DNA from: Halobacteriales archaeon SW_5_68_122
Lineage (GTDB): Archaea > Halobacteriota > Halobacteria > Halobacteriales > Haloarculaceae
Length of the DNA stretch: 14,529 nt
Reading direction: 5' to 3'
Assembly: GCA_003022815.1 (NCBI GenBank)
Contig: PXSL01000131.1
Span: 2,081-16,609, forward strand
Positions within the stretch are counted from its first letter, which is position 1. Each line of letters begins with the position of its first letter. Positions 6,845 through 13,564 of the stretch are shown one piece after another. The position numbers were made by a program, and so were the translations under genes. The notes beneath the pieces were generated by a model that worked only from the letters and a program-made list of their open reading frames with translations, ran no database searches and had not been told where the DNA came from.

Positions 6845-6868
6845 CGACTGCCCGACTGCGGGCGGTCG
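6845..6868. terminator. Hairpin between convergent genes, possible two-way terminator
   Basis: The 24 bases form a 10-bp stem (CGACTGCCCG pairing with CGGGCGGTCG, one T.G pair) closed by the four-base loop ACTG. It lies in the 124-base gap between the ends of the PIN gene and the minus-strand membrane protein gene. No T-run follows on either strand, so a terminator role is only a guess. Confidence 0.35.
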
Positions 6869-6940
6869 TACCGGCAGAGGGTCACAGCAATCACTACGAC
6901 ACGACGGTTCGAATCGGCAGAGGCGGCCCTACCGGGGGCG

Positions 6941-7519
6941 CTATTCGTCGGCGGCTCCCTCGCTCATCGCCGCGACCGGATTGTCCGGCTCCTCGATTCG
7001 CGGGTCGACGAACAGCAGCGTCCCGAGCAGCGCGAGCGCGAGGAGTTCGAGCGTCTTCGAGACGGCCGCAAGCGTCGCCCGGCCCGGCTGGTCGGCGCCG
7101 GTGAACCCCCCGACCAGCGGGTCGACGTAGTGGGAGACGACGACGTCGAGGAGGCCGCGGTGGGTCTGGCCGTCGGTCGTCGCGGGGCCGCCGACGCCGT
7201 GGCCGAGCACGGAGTGCCAGGCCAGCCACCCGACGAGGAACGTCACCATCGCCGCCGCGCCGAGCAGGTAGGCCCGCCGGTGGCCGAGGTACCCGAGGCC
7301 GACCGCGAGGACGCCGCCCAGGACGGCCAGCCCCGACAGCGTAAACAGCCACGGCTCCGGCTGGGAGACGACCTGCCTGCTCGTGAGGTACTCCACGAGG
7401 AGGCCGCCGGCGGCGAAGCGGACCAGTTCGGCGACCCCGGCGACGAGGTGGATGACGGCGACGGCGCCGACGACCTGCAGCGTCAGAAAGCGGAGCTTCC
7501 GAGCGGCTGGCTCCTCCAT
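6941..7519 (-). CDS. Small integral membrane protein of unknown function
   Basis: This is a 192-residue protein with four predicted transmembrane helices at about 11-35, 57-78, 82-105 and 154-172. A polar loop of ~45 residues (GHGVGGPATTDGQTH and onward) sits between helices 3 and 4. The tail is short and acidic (EEPDN...GAADE). The ATG at 7517-7519 was chosen because MEEPAARKLRFLTLQVVG gives a normal charged N-terminus before helix 1, and upstream in-frame sequence is basic and antisense to the topA start. I do not recognise a named family and see no catalytic motif. The gene is divergent to topA across a 184-base spacer. A weak CTCTTTGG (minus strand, 7541-7548) lies at TATA distance from the start. 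Confidence 0.8.
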   Translation of the reverse strand: MEEPAARKLRFLTLQVVGAVAVIHLVAGVAELVRFAAGGLLVEYLTSRQVVSQPEPWLFTLSGLAVLGGVLAVGLGYLGHRRAYLLGAAAMVTFLVGWLAWHSVLGHGVGGPATTDGQTHRGLLDVVVSHYVDPLVGGFTGADQPGRATLAAVSKTLELLALALLGTLLFVDPRIEEPDNPVAAMSEGAADE

Positions 7520-7671
7520 GTCCCGACTCGAAGCCGCGAGCCAAAGAGCGTGCCGGAAGCCGGTCGTCGGGGCCACGGCGCACCTTCCCTGCGCGCCCGC
7601 TCGCAGGCTGAGCACGCGGCCACGGCCGCGCCCGCGGACGGCTCCCGTCTGGCGGTTTTGCGTGCGAAAGG

Positions 7672-7678
7672 TTGAAAG
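7672..7678 (+). promoter_or_regulatory. Possible TATA-like element of topA
   Basis: TTGAAAG lies 25 bases before the GTG at 7704. It is a weak match in the 184-base divergent spacer 7520-7703. A GGGAG (7694-7698) also precedes the GTG by 5 bases and could act as a ribosome binding site if the message has a leader. Nothing else was recognised in this spacer. Confidence 0.3.
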
Positions 7679-7703
7679 TCCGAGTCGGCATAGCGGGAGT
7701 AAC

Positions 7704-10118
7704 GTGGAACTCATCGTCACCGAGAAAGAGAACGCCGCCCGACGGATCGCGGACATCCTGTCGGATGGGGGGGCGTCCACCGAGCGACGGAACGGCGTCA
7801 ACGCGTACCGCTGGGGCGACCGGCGCTGCGTCGGCCTCTCCGGACACGTCGTCGGCGTCGACTTCCCGCCGGAGTACGCCGACTGGCGGGACGTCCAGCC
7901 GGTCGAACTGGTCGAGGCCGACGTGGTGAAGACCCCCACCCAGGAGAACATCGTCCGGACGCTCCAGGAGCTGGCCGAGGCGGCCGACGAGGCGGTCATC
8001 GCCACCGACTACGACCGCGAGGGCGAGCTCATCGGCAAGGAGGCCTACGAGCTCATCGAGGCGGTCACCGACATCCCAATCAAGCGGGTCCGCTTTTCAT
8101 CGATCACCCAGACGGAGGTGAAAAACGCCTTCGCCAACCCCGACGACCTGGACTTCGAACTCGCGGCCGCCGGCGAGGCCCGTCAGGTCATCGACCTGCT
8201 GTGGGGGGCGGCGCTGACGCGCTTTCTGTCACTCTCGGCCAACCGGTTGGGCGAGGACTTCATCTCGGTCGGCCGGGTCCAGTCGCCCACCCTGAGGCTC
8301 ATCGTCGACCGCGAGCGGGAGATAGAGGCGTTCGACCCCGACGACTACTGGGAACTGTTCGCCGACCTGCGCGACGGCGAGGCCTTCGAAGCGCGGTACT
8401 TCTACCGCGAGGACGGCACCGAGAACGAACGGGTCTGGAACGAGGCCGACGCCGAGGCCGCCCTCGAGGACCTGCGGGCCGCCGAGACGGCCGTCGTCGA
8501 CTCGGTCAGCCGCCGACAGCGGACTGACGCCCCGCCGGCGCCGTTCGACACCACTGCCTACATCAGCGCCGCCGGGTCGCTGGGGCTGTCGGCACAGAAG
8601 GCCATGAGCGTCGCCGAGGAGCTGTACACCGCCGGCTACGTCACCTACCCCCGGACGGACAACACCGTCTATCCGGACGACCTCGACCCGGAGGCGCTAC
8701 TGGAGTCGTTCGTCGGCCACCACCCCTTCGACGAGGACGCCGAGGGCCTGCTCGGCGGCGAGGTCGAACCTACCGCCGGCGACGAGGAGACCACCGACCA
8801 CCCGCCGATCCACCCGACGGGCGAGATCCCGCCGCGGTCGGAGCTCTCCGAGGACGAGTGGACGGCCTACGAACTCGTCGTCCGGCGGTTCTTCGCAACG
8901 GTGGCCGACCCCGCCGAGTGGGCACACCTGAAGCTAATCGCCGACGCCGACGGCCGCCTACTGAAGGCCAACGGCAAACGACTGCTGGAAGCCGGCTACC
9001 ACGACGTCTACCCGTACGCGTCGAGTTCGGAGAACCACCTGCCGGCCGTCGAGGAGGGCGAGCGACTGGGCCTCGAGGACGTCCGAATCGAGGCGAAACA
9101 GACCCAGCCGCCCCGCCGCCGCGGCCAGTCGCGGCTCATCGAGGAGATGGCCGACCGCGGCCTGGGCACGAAGTCGACCCGGCACAACAGCCTCCAGAAG
9201 CTGTACGACCGCGGCTACGTCGAGGGCGACCCGCCGCGGCCGACGAAACTGGCGATGGCGGTCGTCGAGGCCGCCGAGAAGTTCGCCGACCGCATCGTCG
9301 ACGAGGAGATGACCGCACAACTGGAGGCCGACATGCGCGCCATCGCCGACGGCGAGAAGGGCCTCGAGGAGGTGACCGACGAGTCCCGCGAGATGCTTGC
9401 GGTCATCTTCGAGGAGCTACACGACTCCCGGGAGGCGGTCGGCGAGCACCTCAAGGAGTCGATGAAGGCCGACCGGACGCTCGGGCCGTGTCCCGACTGC
9501 GGCGAGGACCTGCTGGTGCGGCGCTCCCGGCAGGGGTCGTACTTCGTCGGCTGCGACGGCTTCCCGGACTGCCGGTTCACGGGCCGGAGCACGTTCGTCC
9601 ACGGCTGTCCCCGATGTGAGGCCGAGGCCGCCGACGAGGCGGCCGACCGCGTCATCGGTGCCTGTCCCGACTGTGGAGAGGGCGCGGCGTCGGAGACGCC
9701 GCGGGACGAAGGCGGGGAACTCGCCATCAAGCGGCTCCGCAACGGGTCGCGGCTGGTCGGGTGCACCCGGTACCCCGACTGTGAGTACTCGCTACCGCTA
9801 CCGCGGCGGGGCGACGTCGAGTTGATAGAGGAGACCTGCGGCGAACACGACCTGCCGCACCTCCAAGTCGTCGACGACGAGGACGACGACGACCCCTGGG
9901 AACTGGGCTGTCCCATCTGCAACTACTCGGAGTACGAGAAGCGGCAGGCCGCGAGCGAGGTCGAGGACCTCGACGGCGTCGGCGAGAAGACCGCCGACAA
10001 GCTCGCGGCGGCCGGGAGGTCCAGGGCGTCTCCGCCGACCGCATCCGCGAGTGGCAGGCGAAGGTCGACATCGAAGCGACGGCTGGTTCGTGAAATGGAC
10101 CCCCGAGCAGGGTTCTAA
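7704..10118 (+). CDS. topA: DNA topoisomerase I (type IA), C-terminus apparently frameshifted
   Basis: The open frame encodes 804 residues of a type IA topoisomerase, which relaxes negatively supercoiled DNA by cutting one strand. The TOPRIM domain starts at LIVTEKENAARRIA (3-16) and has the metal-binding DYDREGE (102-108). The catalytic tyrosine is Tyr315 in GYVTYPRTDN. Cysteine zinc ribbons follow at 596-623, 635-693 and ~712-739, then a helix-hairpin-helix (DLDGVGEKTADKLAAAG, 755-771). The GTG start gives the normal N-terminus, since upstream sequence is non-homologous. Residues 772-804 are basic and unlike the rest. In another frame from 10016 the sequence resumes as EVQGVSADRIREWQ and ends at TGA 10091-10093, which looks like the original tail. 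A deletion of 3n+1 bases near 10014-10018, or a sequencing error there, would explain this. The core enzyme should be intact. Confidence 0.93.
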   Translation: MELIVTEKENAARRIADILSDGGASTERRNGVNAYRWGDRRCVGLSGHVVGVDFPPEYADWRDVQPVELVEADVVKTPTQENIVRTLQELAEAADEAVIATDYDREGELIGKEAYELIEAVTDIPIKRVRFSSITQTEVKNAFANPDDLDFELAAAGEARQVIDLLWGAALTRFLSLSANRLGEDFISVGRVQSPTLRLIVDREREIEAFDPDDYWELFADLRDGEAFEARYFYREDGTENERVWNEADAEAALEDLRAAETAVVDSVSRRQRTDAPPAPFDTTAYISAAGSLGLSAQKAMSVAEELYTAGYVTYPRTDNTVYPDDLDPEALLESFVGHHPFDEDAEGLLGGEVEPTAGDEETTDHPPIHPTGEIPPRSELSEDEWTAYELVVRRFFATVADPAEWAHLKLIADADGRLLKANGKRLLEAGYHDVYPYASSSENHLPAVEEGERLGLEDVRIEAKQTQPPRRRGQSRLIEEMADRGLGTKSTRHNSLQKLYDRGYVEGDPPRPTKLAMAVVEAAEKFADRIVDEEMTAQLEADMRAIADGEKGLEEVTDESREMLAVIFEELHDSREAVGEHLKESMKADRTLGPCPDCGEDLLVRRSRQGSYFVGCDGFPDCRFTGRSTFVHGCPRCEAEAADEAADRVIGACPDCGEGAASETPRDEGGELAIKRLRNGSRLVGCTRYPDCEYSLPLPRRGDVELIEETCGEHDLPHLQVVDDEDDDDPWELGCPICNYSEYEKRQAASEVEDLDGVGEKTADKLAAAGRSRASPPTASASGRRRSTSKRRLVREMDPRAGF

Positions 10119-10194
10119 TTAGTCTTCGGGGAGATTTGCCGGACGGTCGGTCCTTGTAGAAACCGAGAGCGGTCGCCGGGCACAGACGGTACCT

Positions 10195-10389
10195 GGAGGT
10201 ACGTTGCTCCTCGTGGTGACGTTCGTGGGGCTGGCACTGGCGGTCGACAGCGCCGCCTACACTGAGACCCTCTCGACGTGGGACGCCCGACTGCGGGAGA
10301 GGGCGGTCCGGAAGGGGGCGCGGTGGGACGCCTCCGTCGCCGGCCGTCGAGTCGAAGTTGTTTTAGCCGCCCGCGGGCTTGAGGCGGGT
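10195..10389 (+). other. Coding-like stretch in frame with the GGGP synthase gene, purpose unknown
   Basis: The 271-base gap between topA and the next gene start (10119-10389) is not plainly non-coding. GGAGGT (10195-10200) is a good ribosome binding site. It is followed by TTG at 10204 and GTG at 10213 and 10216. The frame then stays open for about 60 codons straight into the GGGP synthase frame. Third codon positions are nearly 90% G or C while second positions are about 50%, the pattern of real haloarchaeal genes. The product would begin with a hydrophobic segment ([14 protein letters not shown]) and continue with a basic region. It could be a gene remnant, an N-terminal extension or chance. 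An AT-rich TTCTAATTA at 10113-10121 could drive it. I recognise no family. Confidence 0.3.
10361..10366 (+). promoter_or_regulatory. TATA-like promoter of the GGGP synthase gene
   Basis: TTTTAG within GTTGTTTTAGCC has its centre 27 bases before the ATG at 10390. A leaderless message starting at that ATG is therefore likely, and this favours 10390 over the longer in-frame start at 10204. Confidence 0.6.
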
Positions 10390-11112
10390 ATGAGCGGCCC
10401 CTGGTCCGACTGGGACCATATCGTCAAAGTCGACCCGGACAAGACGCTGCCGGAGGGCGAGACGTTCGAGGACGTCTGTGCGACGGGGACCGACGCCCTC
10501 GAGATCGGCGGGACGACCGGGATGACCGAGGCGAAGATGGCCCGCGTCGTCGAGGCGACCGCCGCTCACGACATCCCCGTCTACATCGAGCCGTCCAACG
10601 TCGCCTCCGTCGTCCATCAAGAGGGCCTGGACGGCTGTTTCGTGCCGATCGTGCTCAACGCGGGCGACGTCTTCTGGACGACGGGCGCCCACAAGGAGTG
10701 GGCCAGACTCGACGATGAAATCAGCTGGGACCACACTTACACCGAGGCGTACATCGTGCTCAACCCCGACTCGTCGGTCGCGGAGTACACCGACGCCGAC
10801 TGCGACCTCAGGACCAGCGACGTCGGCGCTTACGCCGAGGTAGCAGAGCAGATGTTCGGCCAAGAGATAATCTACGTCGAGTACTCGGGGACGTACGGCG
10901 ACCCCGAAATGGTGGCGGCGGCCGCCGACGCCGTCGAGGAGGCAATCGTCTTCTACGGCGGCGGCATCGGCGACTACGACGCCGCCTACGAGATGGGCAA
11001 CCACGCCGACACCGTCGTCGTCGGCGACCTGGTACACGACGAGGGCGTCGAAGCCGTCCGCGAGACCGTCGAGGGCGCCCGCGACGCCAAGGCCGAGGCC
11101 GCCGACCGGTAA
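10390..11112 (+). CDS. Geranylgeranylglyceryl phosphate synthase (GGGP synthase, PcrB family)
   Basis: This 240-residue TIM-barrel enzyme joins sn-glycerol 1-phosphate to geranylgeranyl diphosphate, the first ether-forming step of archaeal membrane lipids. Family signatures are visible in order: VKVDPDK (12-18), TDALEIGGT (34-42, diphosphate-side loop), YIEPSN (65-70), PIVLNAGD (86-93), GAHKEW (99-104), [11 protein letters not shown] (162-172, glycerol-phosphate binding) and FYGGGI (188-193, phosphate-binding glycines). [12 protein letters not shown] (205-216) completes the barrel. ATG 10390 gives the standard haloarchaeal N-terminus ([10 protein letters not shown]) and follows a TATA-like element at leaderless distance. 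The frame is also open for 62 codons upstream, as described separately. The length is normal. The gene runs in the same direction as topA and is probably transcribed on its own. Confidence 0.95.
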   Translation: MSGPWSDWDHIVKVDPDKTLPEGETFEDVCATGTDALEIGGTTGMTEAKMARVVEATAAHDIPVYIEPSNVASVVHQEGLDGCFVPIVLNAGDVFWTTGAHKEWARLDDEISWDHTYTEAYIVLNPDSSVAEYTDADCDLRTSDVGAYAEVAEQMFGQEIIYVEYSGTYGDPEMVAAAADAVEEAIVFYGGGIGDYDAAYEMGNHADTVVVGDLVHDEGVEAVRETVEGARDAKAEAADR

Positions 11113-11153
11113 CCACCTTTTGCACGACCCCGTGGCTCCGTCGCCGGCTCGAC

Positions 11154-11158
11154 AAAAA
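11154..11158 (-). terminator. T-run downstream of the lipoprotein gene
   Basis: On the minus strand the sequence reads GTTTTTG, about 80 bases past the lipoprotein stop. U-rich tracts end transcription in archaea. A weaker plus-strand TTTT at 11118-11121 lies 6 bases past the GGGP synthase stop and could serve that gene. No strong hairpin accompanies either run. The remainder of 11113-11238 shows nothing else. Confidence 0.4.
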
Positions 11159-11238
11159 CGTAGGGGAAGTAGTAACTTGTTCAACCCGTGGAGAATCGCA
11201 AACCTGTAACTACCTCGCCACCGCAACTTGTTGATTCC

Positions 11239-11700
11239 CTAAGCGACCTCGAACAGATTAATTTCTGTGGAGTGAACCTTCACACGCAATTGAGTAATTC
11301 GTTGGGGAGAAAAGGACTCTTTCGTAGCCGAAGAACTACTTGCTTCAAATTTGTATCTATACGATTCCGCTCTCAGCTCGGATATTGTCTTTCTCTCTTC
11401 TCCCCGTGGGTCTAATTGGTACGACTCCTGAAACACGACGGTGTCGGAATCGTCGGTTACTGTCATCGTTAACTGCCGTAGACTGGGCGTTTTATTGTTG
11501 AAAGAGAAATCCTCTCTTTGTTCTGGGTTAGTATAAGATTCTGAGTCAGCACTTTGCTGTCCATCGGAGCCAGTATCCGATTCGTTCTCCGACTCGGTAC
11601 TTTGCGGTTCATCGGAGTCGTCACCCGGTTTATTTGTGCATCCAGCGACGACTGCGAGAGAACCGGCGCCCATGGCCCCTAATATTTCACGTCTATTCAT
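11239..11700 (-). CDS. Predicted twin-arginine-exported lipoprotein of unknown function
   Basis: This 153-residue protein starts MNRREILGAMGAGSLAVVAGC. It has an RR pair, a hydrophobic stretch and a lipobox (VVAGC, Cys21), the pattern of haloarchaeal lipoproteins exported folded by the Tat pathway and anchored outside the membrane. A Ser/Glu/Asp linker follows (~22-60) with two related units, DEPQSTESE and DGQQSADSE. Residues ~65-153 look like a small beta-rich domain (LTMTVTDDSDTVVFQESYQL; ITQLRVKVHSTEINLFEVA). The ATG at 11698-11700 was chosen over an earlier in-frame one because it places RR correctly and lies at leaderless distance from a TATA-like element. The gene is AT-rich: 27 of 60 bases from 11281 are G or C, and many codons end in A or T. 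That suggests recent acquisition. I recognise no named family. Confidence 0.8.
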   Translation of the reverse strand: MNRREILGAMGAGSLAVVAGCTNKPGDDSDEPQSTESENESDTGSDGQQSADSESYTNPEQREDFSFNNKTPSLRQLTMTVTDDSDTVVFQESYQLDPRGEERKTISELRAESYRYKFEASSSSATKESFSPQRITQLRVKVHSTEINLFEVA

Positions 11701-11722
11701 ACTGATACAATACACTCTATGT

Positions 11723-11730
11723 GTCAAATA
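11723..11730 (-). promoter_or_regulatory. TATA-like promoter of the lipoprotein gene
   Basis: On the minus strand this reads TATTTGAC. Its centre lies about 27 bases before the ATG at 11700, so the message is likely leaderless. It sits in the 55-base gap after the antiporter gene, which suggests the lipoprotein gene has its own promoter instead of being the last gene of the antiporter operon. Confidence 0.5.
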
Positions 11731-11755
11731 CTTTGATCCGTCGAGGTTTCGGAGG

Positions 11756-13564
11756 TCACAATAGCAGTACGGCCAGCGCCAGCGTCAGCGCCGCGACGAC
11801 GAGAAAGACGCTCGTGCCCATCGACACCCGGAGGTCGATGGTCCTGGGACGGCCGCCGTTAGTCCGGGTCTCGGCGGAGACCCCGGGGAGTCGGTCGGCG
11901 GTCCGGTAGGCGAACCGCCCGGGGTCGGCGCCGATGCGGTAGGCCGCCGACACGAGGCCGACCGCCGCGCGGTCGACGGCCGCCCACGTCCCGGTGACGA
12001 ACACGGCCAAGGCCCGGCCGCCGTAGAACACTGTGGGGTTCAGGACGCGGTCGACGTCCGGAATCCAGGTCGCCTTCGAGAGCGGCGTCTTCAGCGCGAA
12101 GAAGCCGGCGAAGCCGACCGCGCCCAGTATGACGGCCTCGAGGACATGCGAGACGGTGTAGGTGGTGTACTTCTCGGCGACCGTCGCGGTGTTCGGCAGG
12201 ACCTCGAAGAGCGTGCCGGGGAGCAGCCCCAGGGCGAGACAGAGCCCGCCGACCGCGAGCATCGGGACGGCCTGGCCGGGCTTTGCGTCGTCGGGATCGA
12301 CGGTCGCCTCGCCGTGGAAGAAAACGTAGTAGCCCAGCTTGATGAACGACATGAACGTCCCGACGCCGCCGACGATGAGCAGCCACCACAGCAGGTCCTC
12401 GCCGCCGAGGAACATCTCCTCGGAGCCGATAACGAACATCTTCATGCTCTTGTGAGCCTCGGCGACAACGATGCCCTTGCTGACGAAGCCGTTGAAGCCG
12501 GGGACCCCCGAGATGGCCGCCGCCCCGAGCAGGTAGGAGACGAACGTGGCCGGCATCACCCGCCAGAGGCCGCCGACCTCCGTGATGTCCTCGATGCCGG
12601 TCCGGTAGATGACGACGCCGATAGACATGAACAGTAGCGCCTTGTAGAGGATGTGGTTGAACACGTGGCCGAAGGCGCCGGCGGTCGCAAGCGTCGTCCC
12701 GATGCCGACGCCGGCTATCATGTAGCCAACCTGCGAGATGATGTGGTACGACAGCAGGCGGCGCATGTCCTCCTGTAGCAACGCCATGAAGGCGCCGAAG
12801 ACGGCCATCGCCCCGCCCATGTAGGCGATTGCGAGCTGGCCCTCCGGGAACGCCCGGAACATGGCGTAGACCCCGGTCTTAGTGGTGTACACGCAGAGGA
12901 AGACGCTGGCGGCAACGTGGGGGCTCGGGTAGGTGTCCGGCAGCCAGGTGTGCAGGCCGACGAAGCCGACGTTGACGCCGATGCCGACGGTCATGAGCAG
13001 TGCTGGGATGCCGCTGGCCACTCCCGCGGTTCCACCGGCGCCGAAGAGCAACGAGCCGACCTCGGCGTACTGCCAGGCGACCGCCCCCAAGACGAGGCTG
13101 CCGCCGATGCCGTGGGCCACGGCGTACCGGAAGCCGGTCCGGACCGCCCGGCCGCCGTAGTGCCACACGAGCAGCGTGCTGGTGACGGCCATCAGCTCCC
13201 AGAAGAACACGAGCGTCAGCCAGTCGCCGGCGAAGACGGCCCCGAGGCTGGTGCCGACGTAACTCAATGCGGCGGCGGTCATCGTCCCCTCGGCCTCGCT
13301 GGCGTGGGCGTACAGCACCGCCGCGGCGCCGATGAGCCCGAAGATGACGCCCATCAGCCGGGAGAACTCGTCGACCTGGTACAGCACAGTCTCGAAGCCG
13401 AACAGCGCGGTCGGGAGGTGGGTCCCGGCGGGCGCCAGAAGCGAGACGACGGCGACGCCGGCGGTCGCCAGGACGCCGACCGCGTGACCGACCTTCCGTG
13501 GGGCGACAGCCGCGACGGCCGCGGCGACGAGGACGGGCACGAACGGCGGAACGACATCGAGCAT
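11756..13564 (-). CDS. MrpD/NuoN-like subunit of a multisubunit Na+/H+ antiporter
   Basis: This 602-residue integral membrane protein has about 14 hydrophobic helices and the proton-conducting core shared by Mrp antiporters and respiratory complex I. Key ionisable residues are visible: Glu123 in FFWELM (helix 5 type), Lys229 in TTKTGVYAM (helix 7 type), and His304 and Lys308 in NHILYKALLF (helix 8 type). The VGLHTWLPDTYPSPH block (202-216) is also typical. The C-terminal ~90 residues form a polar region and one last helix ending AVLLL. Its ATG shares one base with the stop of the preceding antiporter gene (TGATG), and GGGGGTGG lies just before it, so the two are translationally coupled. Two D-type subunits in a row fit a haloarchaeal Mrp cluster more than complex I. 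Which subunit number it is cannot be settled here. Confidence 0.88.
   Translation of the reverse strand: MLDVVPPFVPVLVAAAVAAVAPRKVGHAVGVLATAGVAVVSLLAPAGTHLPTALFGFETVLYQVDEFSRLMGVIFGLIGAAAVLYAHASEAEGTMTAAALSYVGTSLGAVFAGDWLTLVFFWELMAVTSTLLVWHYGGRAVRTGFRYAVAHGIGGSLVLGAVAWQYAEVGSLLFGAGGTAGVASGIPALLMTVGIGVNVGFVGLHTWLPDTYPSPHVAASVFLCVYTTKTGVYAMFRAFPEGQLAIAYMGGAMAVFGAFMALLQEDMRRLLSYHIISQVGYMIAGVGIGTTLATAGAFGHVFNHILYKALLFMSIGVVIYRTGIEDITEVGGLWRVMPATFVSYLLGAAAISGVPGFNGFVSKGIVVAEAHKSMKMFVIGSEEMFLGGEDLLWWLLIVGGVGTFMSFIKLGYYVFFHGEATVDPDDAKPGQAVPMLAVGGLCLALGLLPGTLFEVLPNTATVAEKYTTYTVSHVLEAVILGAVGFAGFFALKTPLSKATWIPDVDRVLNPTVFYGGRALAVFVTGTWAAVDRAAVGLVSAAYRIGADPGRFAYRTADRLPGVSAETRTNGGRPRTIDLRVSMGTSVFLVVAALTLALAVLLL

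Noticed and set aside
6906..6915. GGTTCGAATC resembling a tRNA T-loop, possible tRNA or attachment-site remnant
   Set aside because: The flanking bases do not form the T-stem, and no acceptor, D or anticodon arm lies upstream.
6722..7675. Plus-strand open frame across the membrane protein gene
   Set aside because: It is antisense to a protein with four clear membrane helices, and its own product is a charged low-complexity chain typical of a shadow frame.
10101..10131. CCCCGA/TCGGGG dyad around the topA end as a terminator
   Set aside because: It has a 6-bp stem with a ~19-base loop and no T-run after it; this is too weak to call.
10363..11226. Minus-strand 287-residue open frame opposite the GGGP synthase gene
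   Set aside because: It is a shadow frame of a clearly recognised enzyme in GC-rich DNA, with no family match.
11174..11232. Direct repeat AACTTGTT at 11174 and 11225
   Set aside because: Eight bases is too short to separate from chance in an AT-rich stretch, and it does not flank a recognisable mobile element.
11188..11415. Plus-strand 75-residue open frame opposite the lipoprotein gene
   Set aside because: It has no ribosome binding site or TATA-like element at a proper distance, and the opposite strand has a clear signal peptide and promoter.
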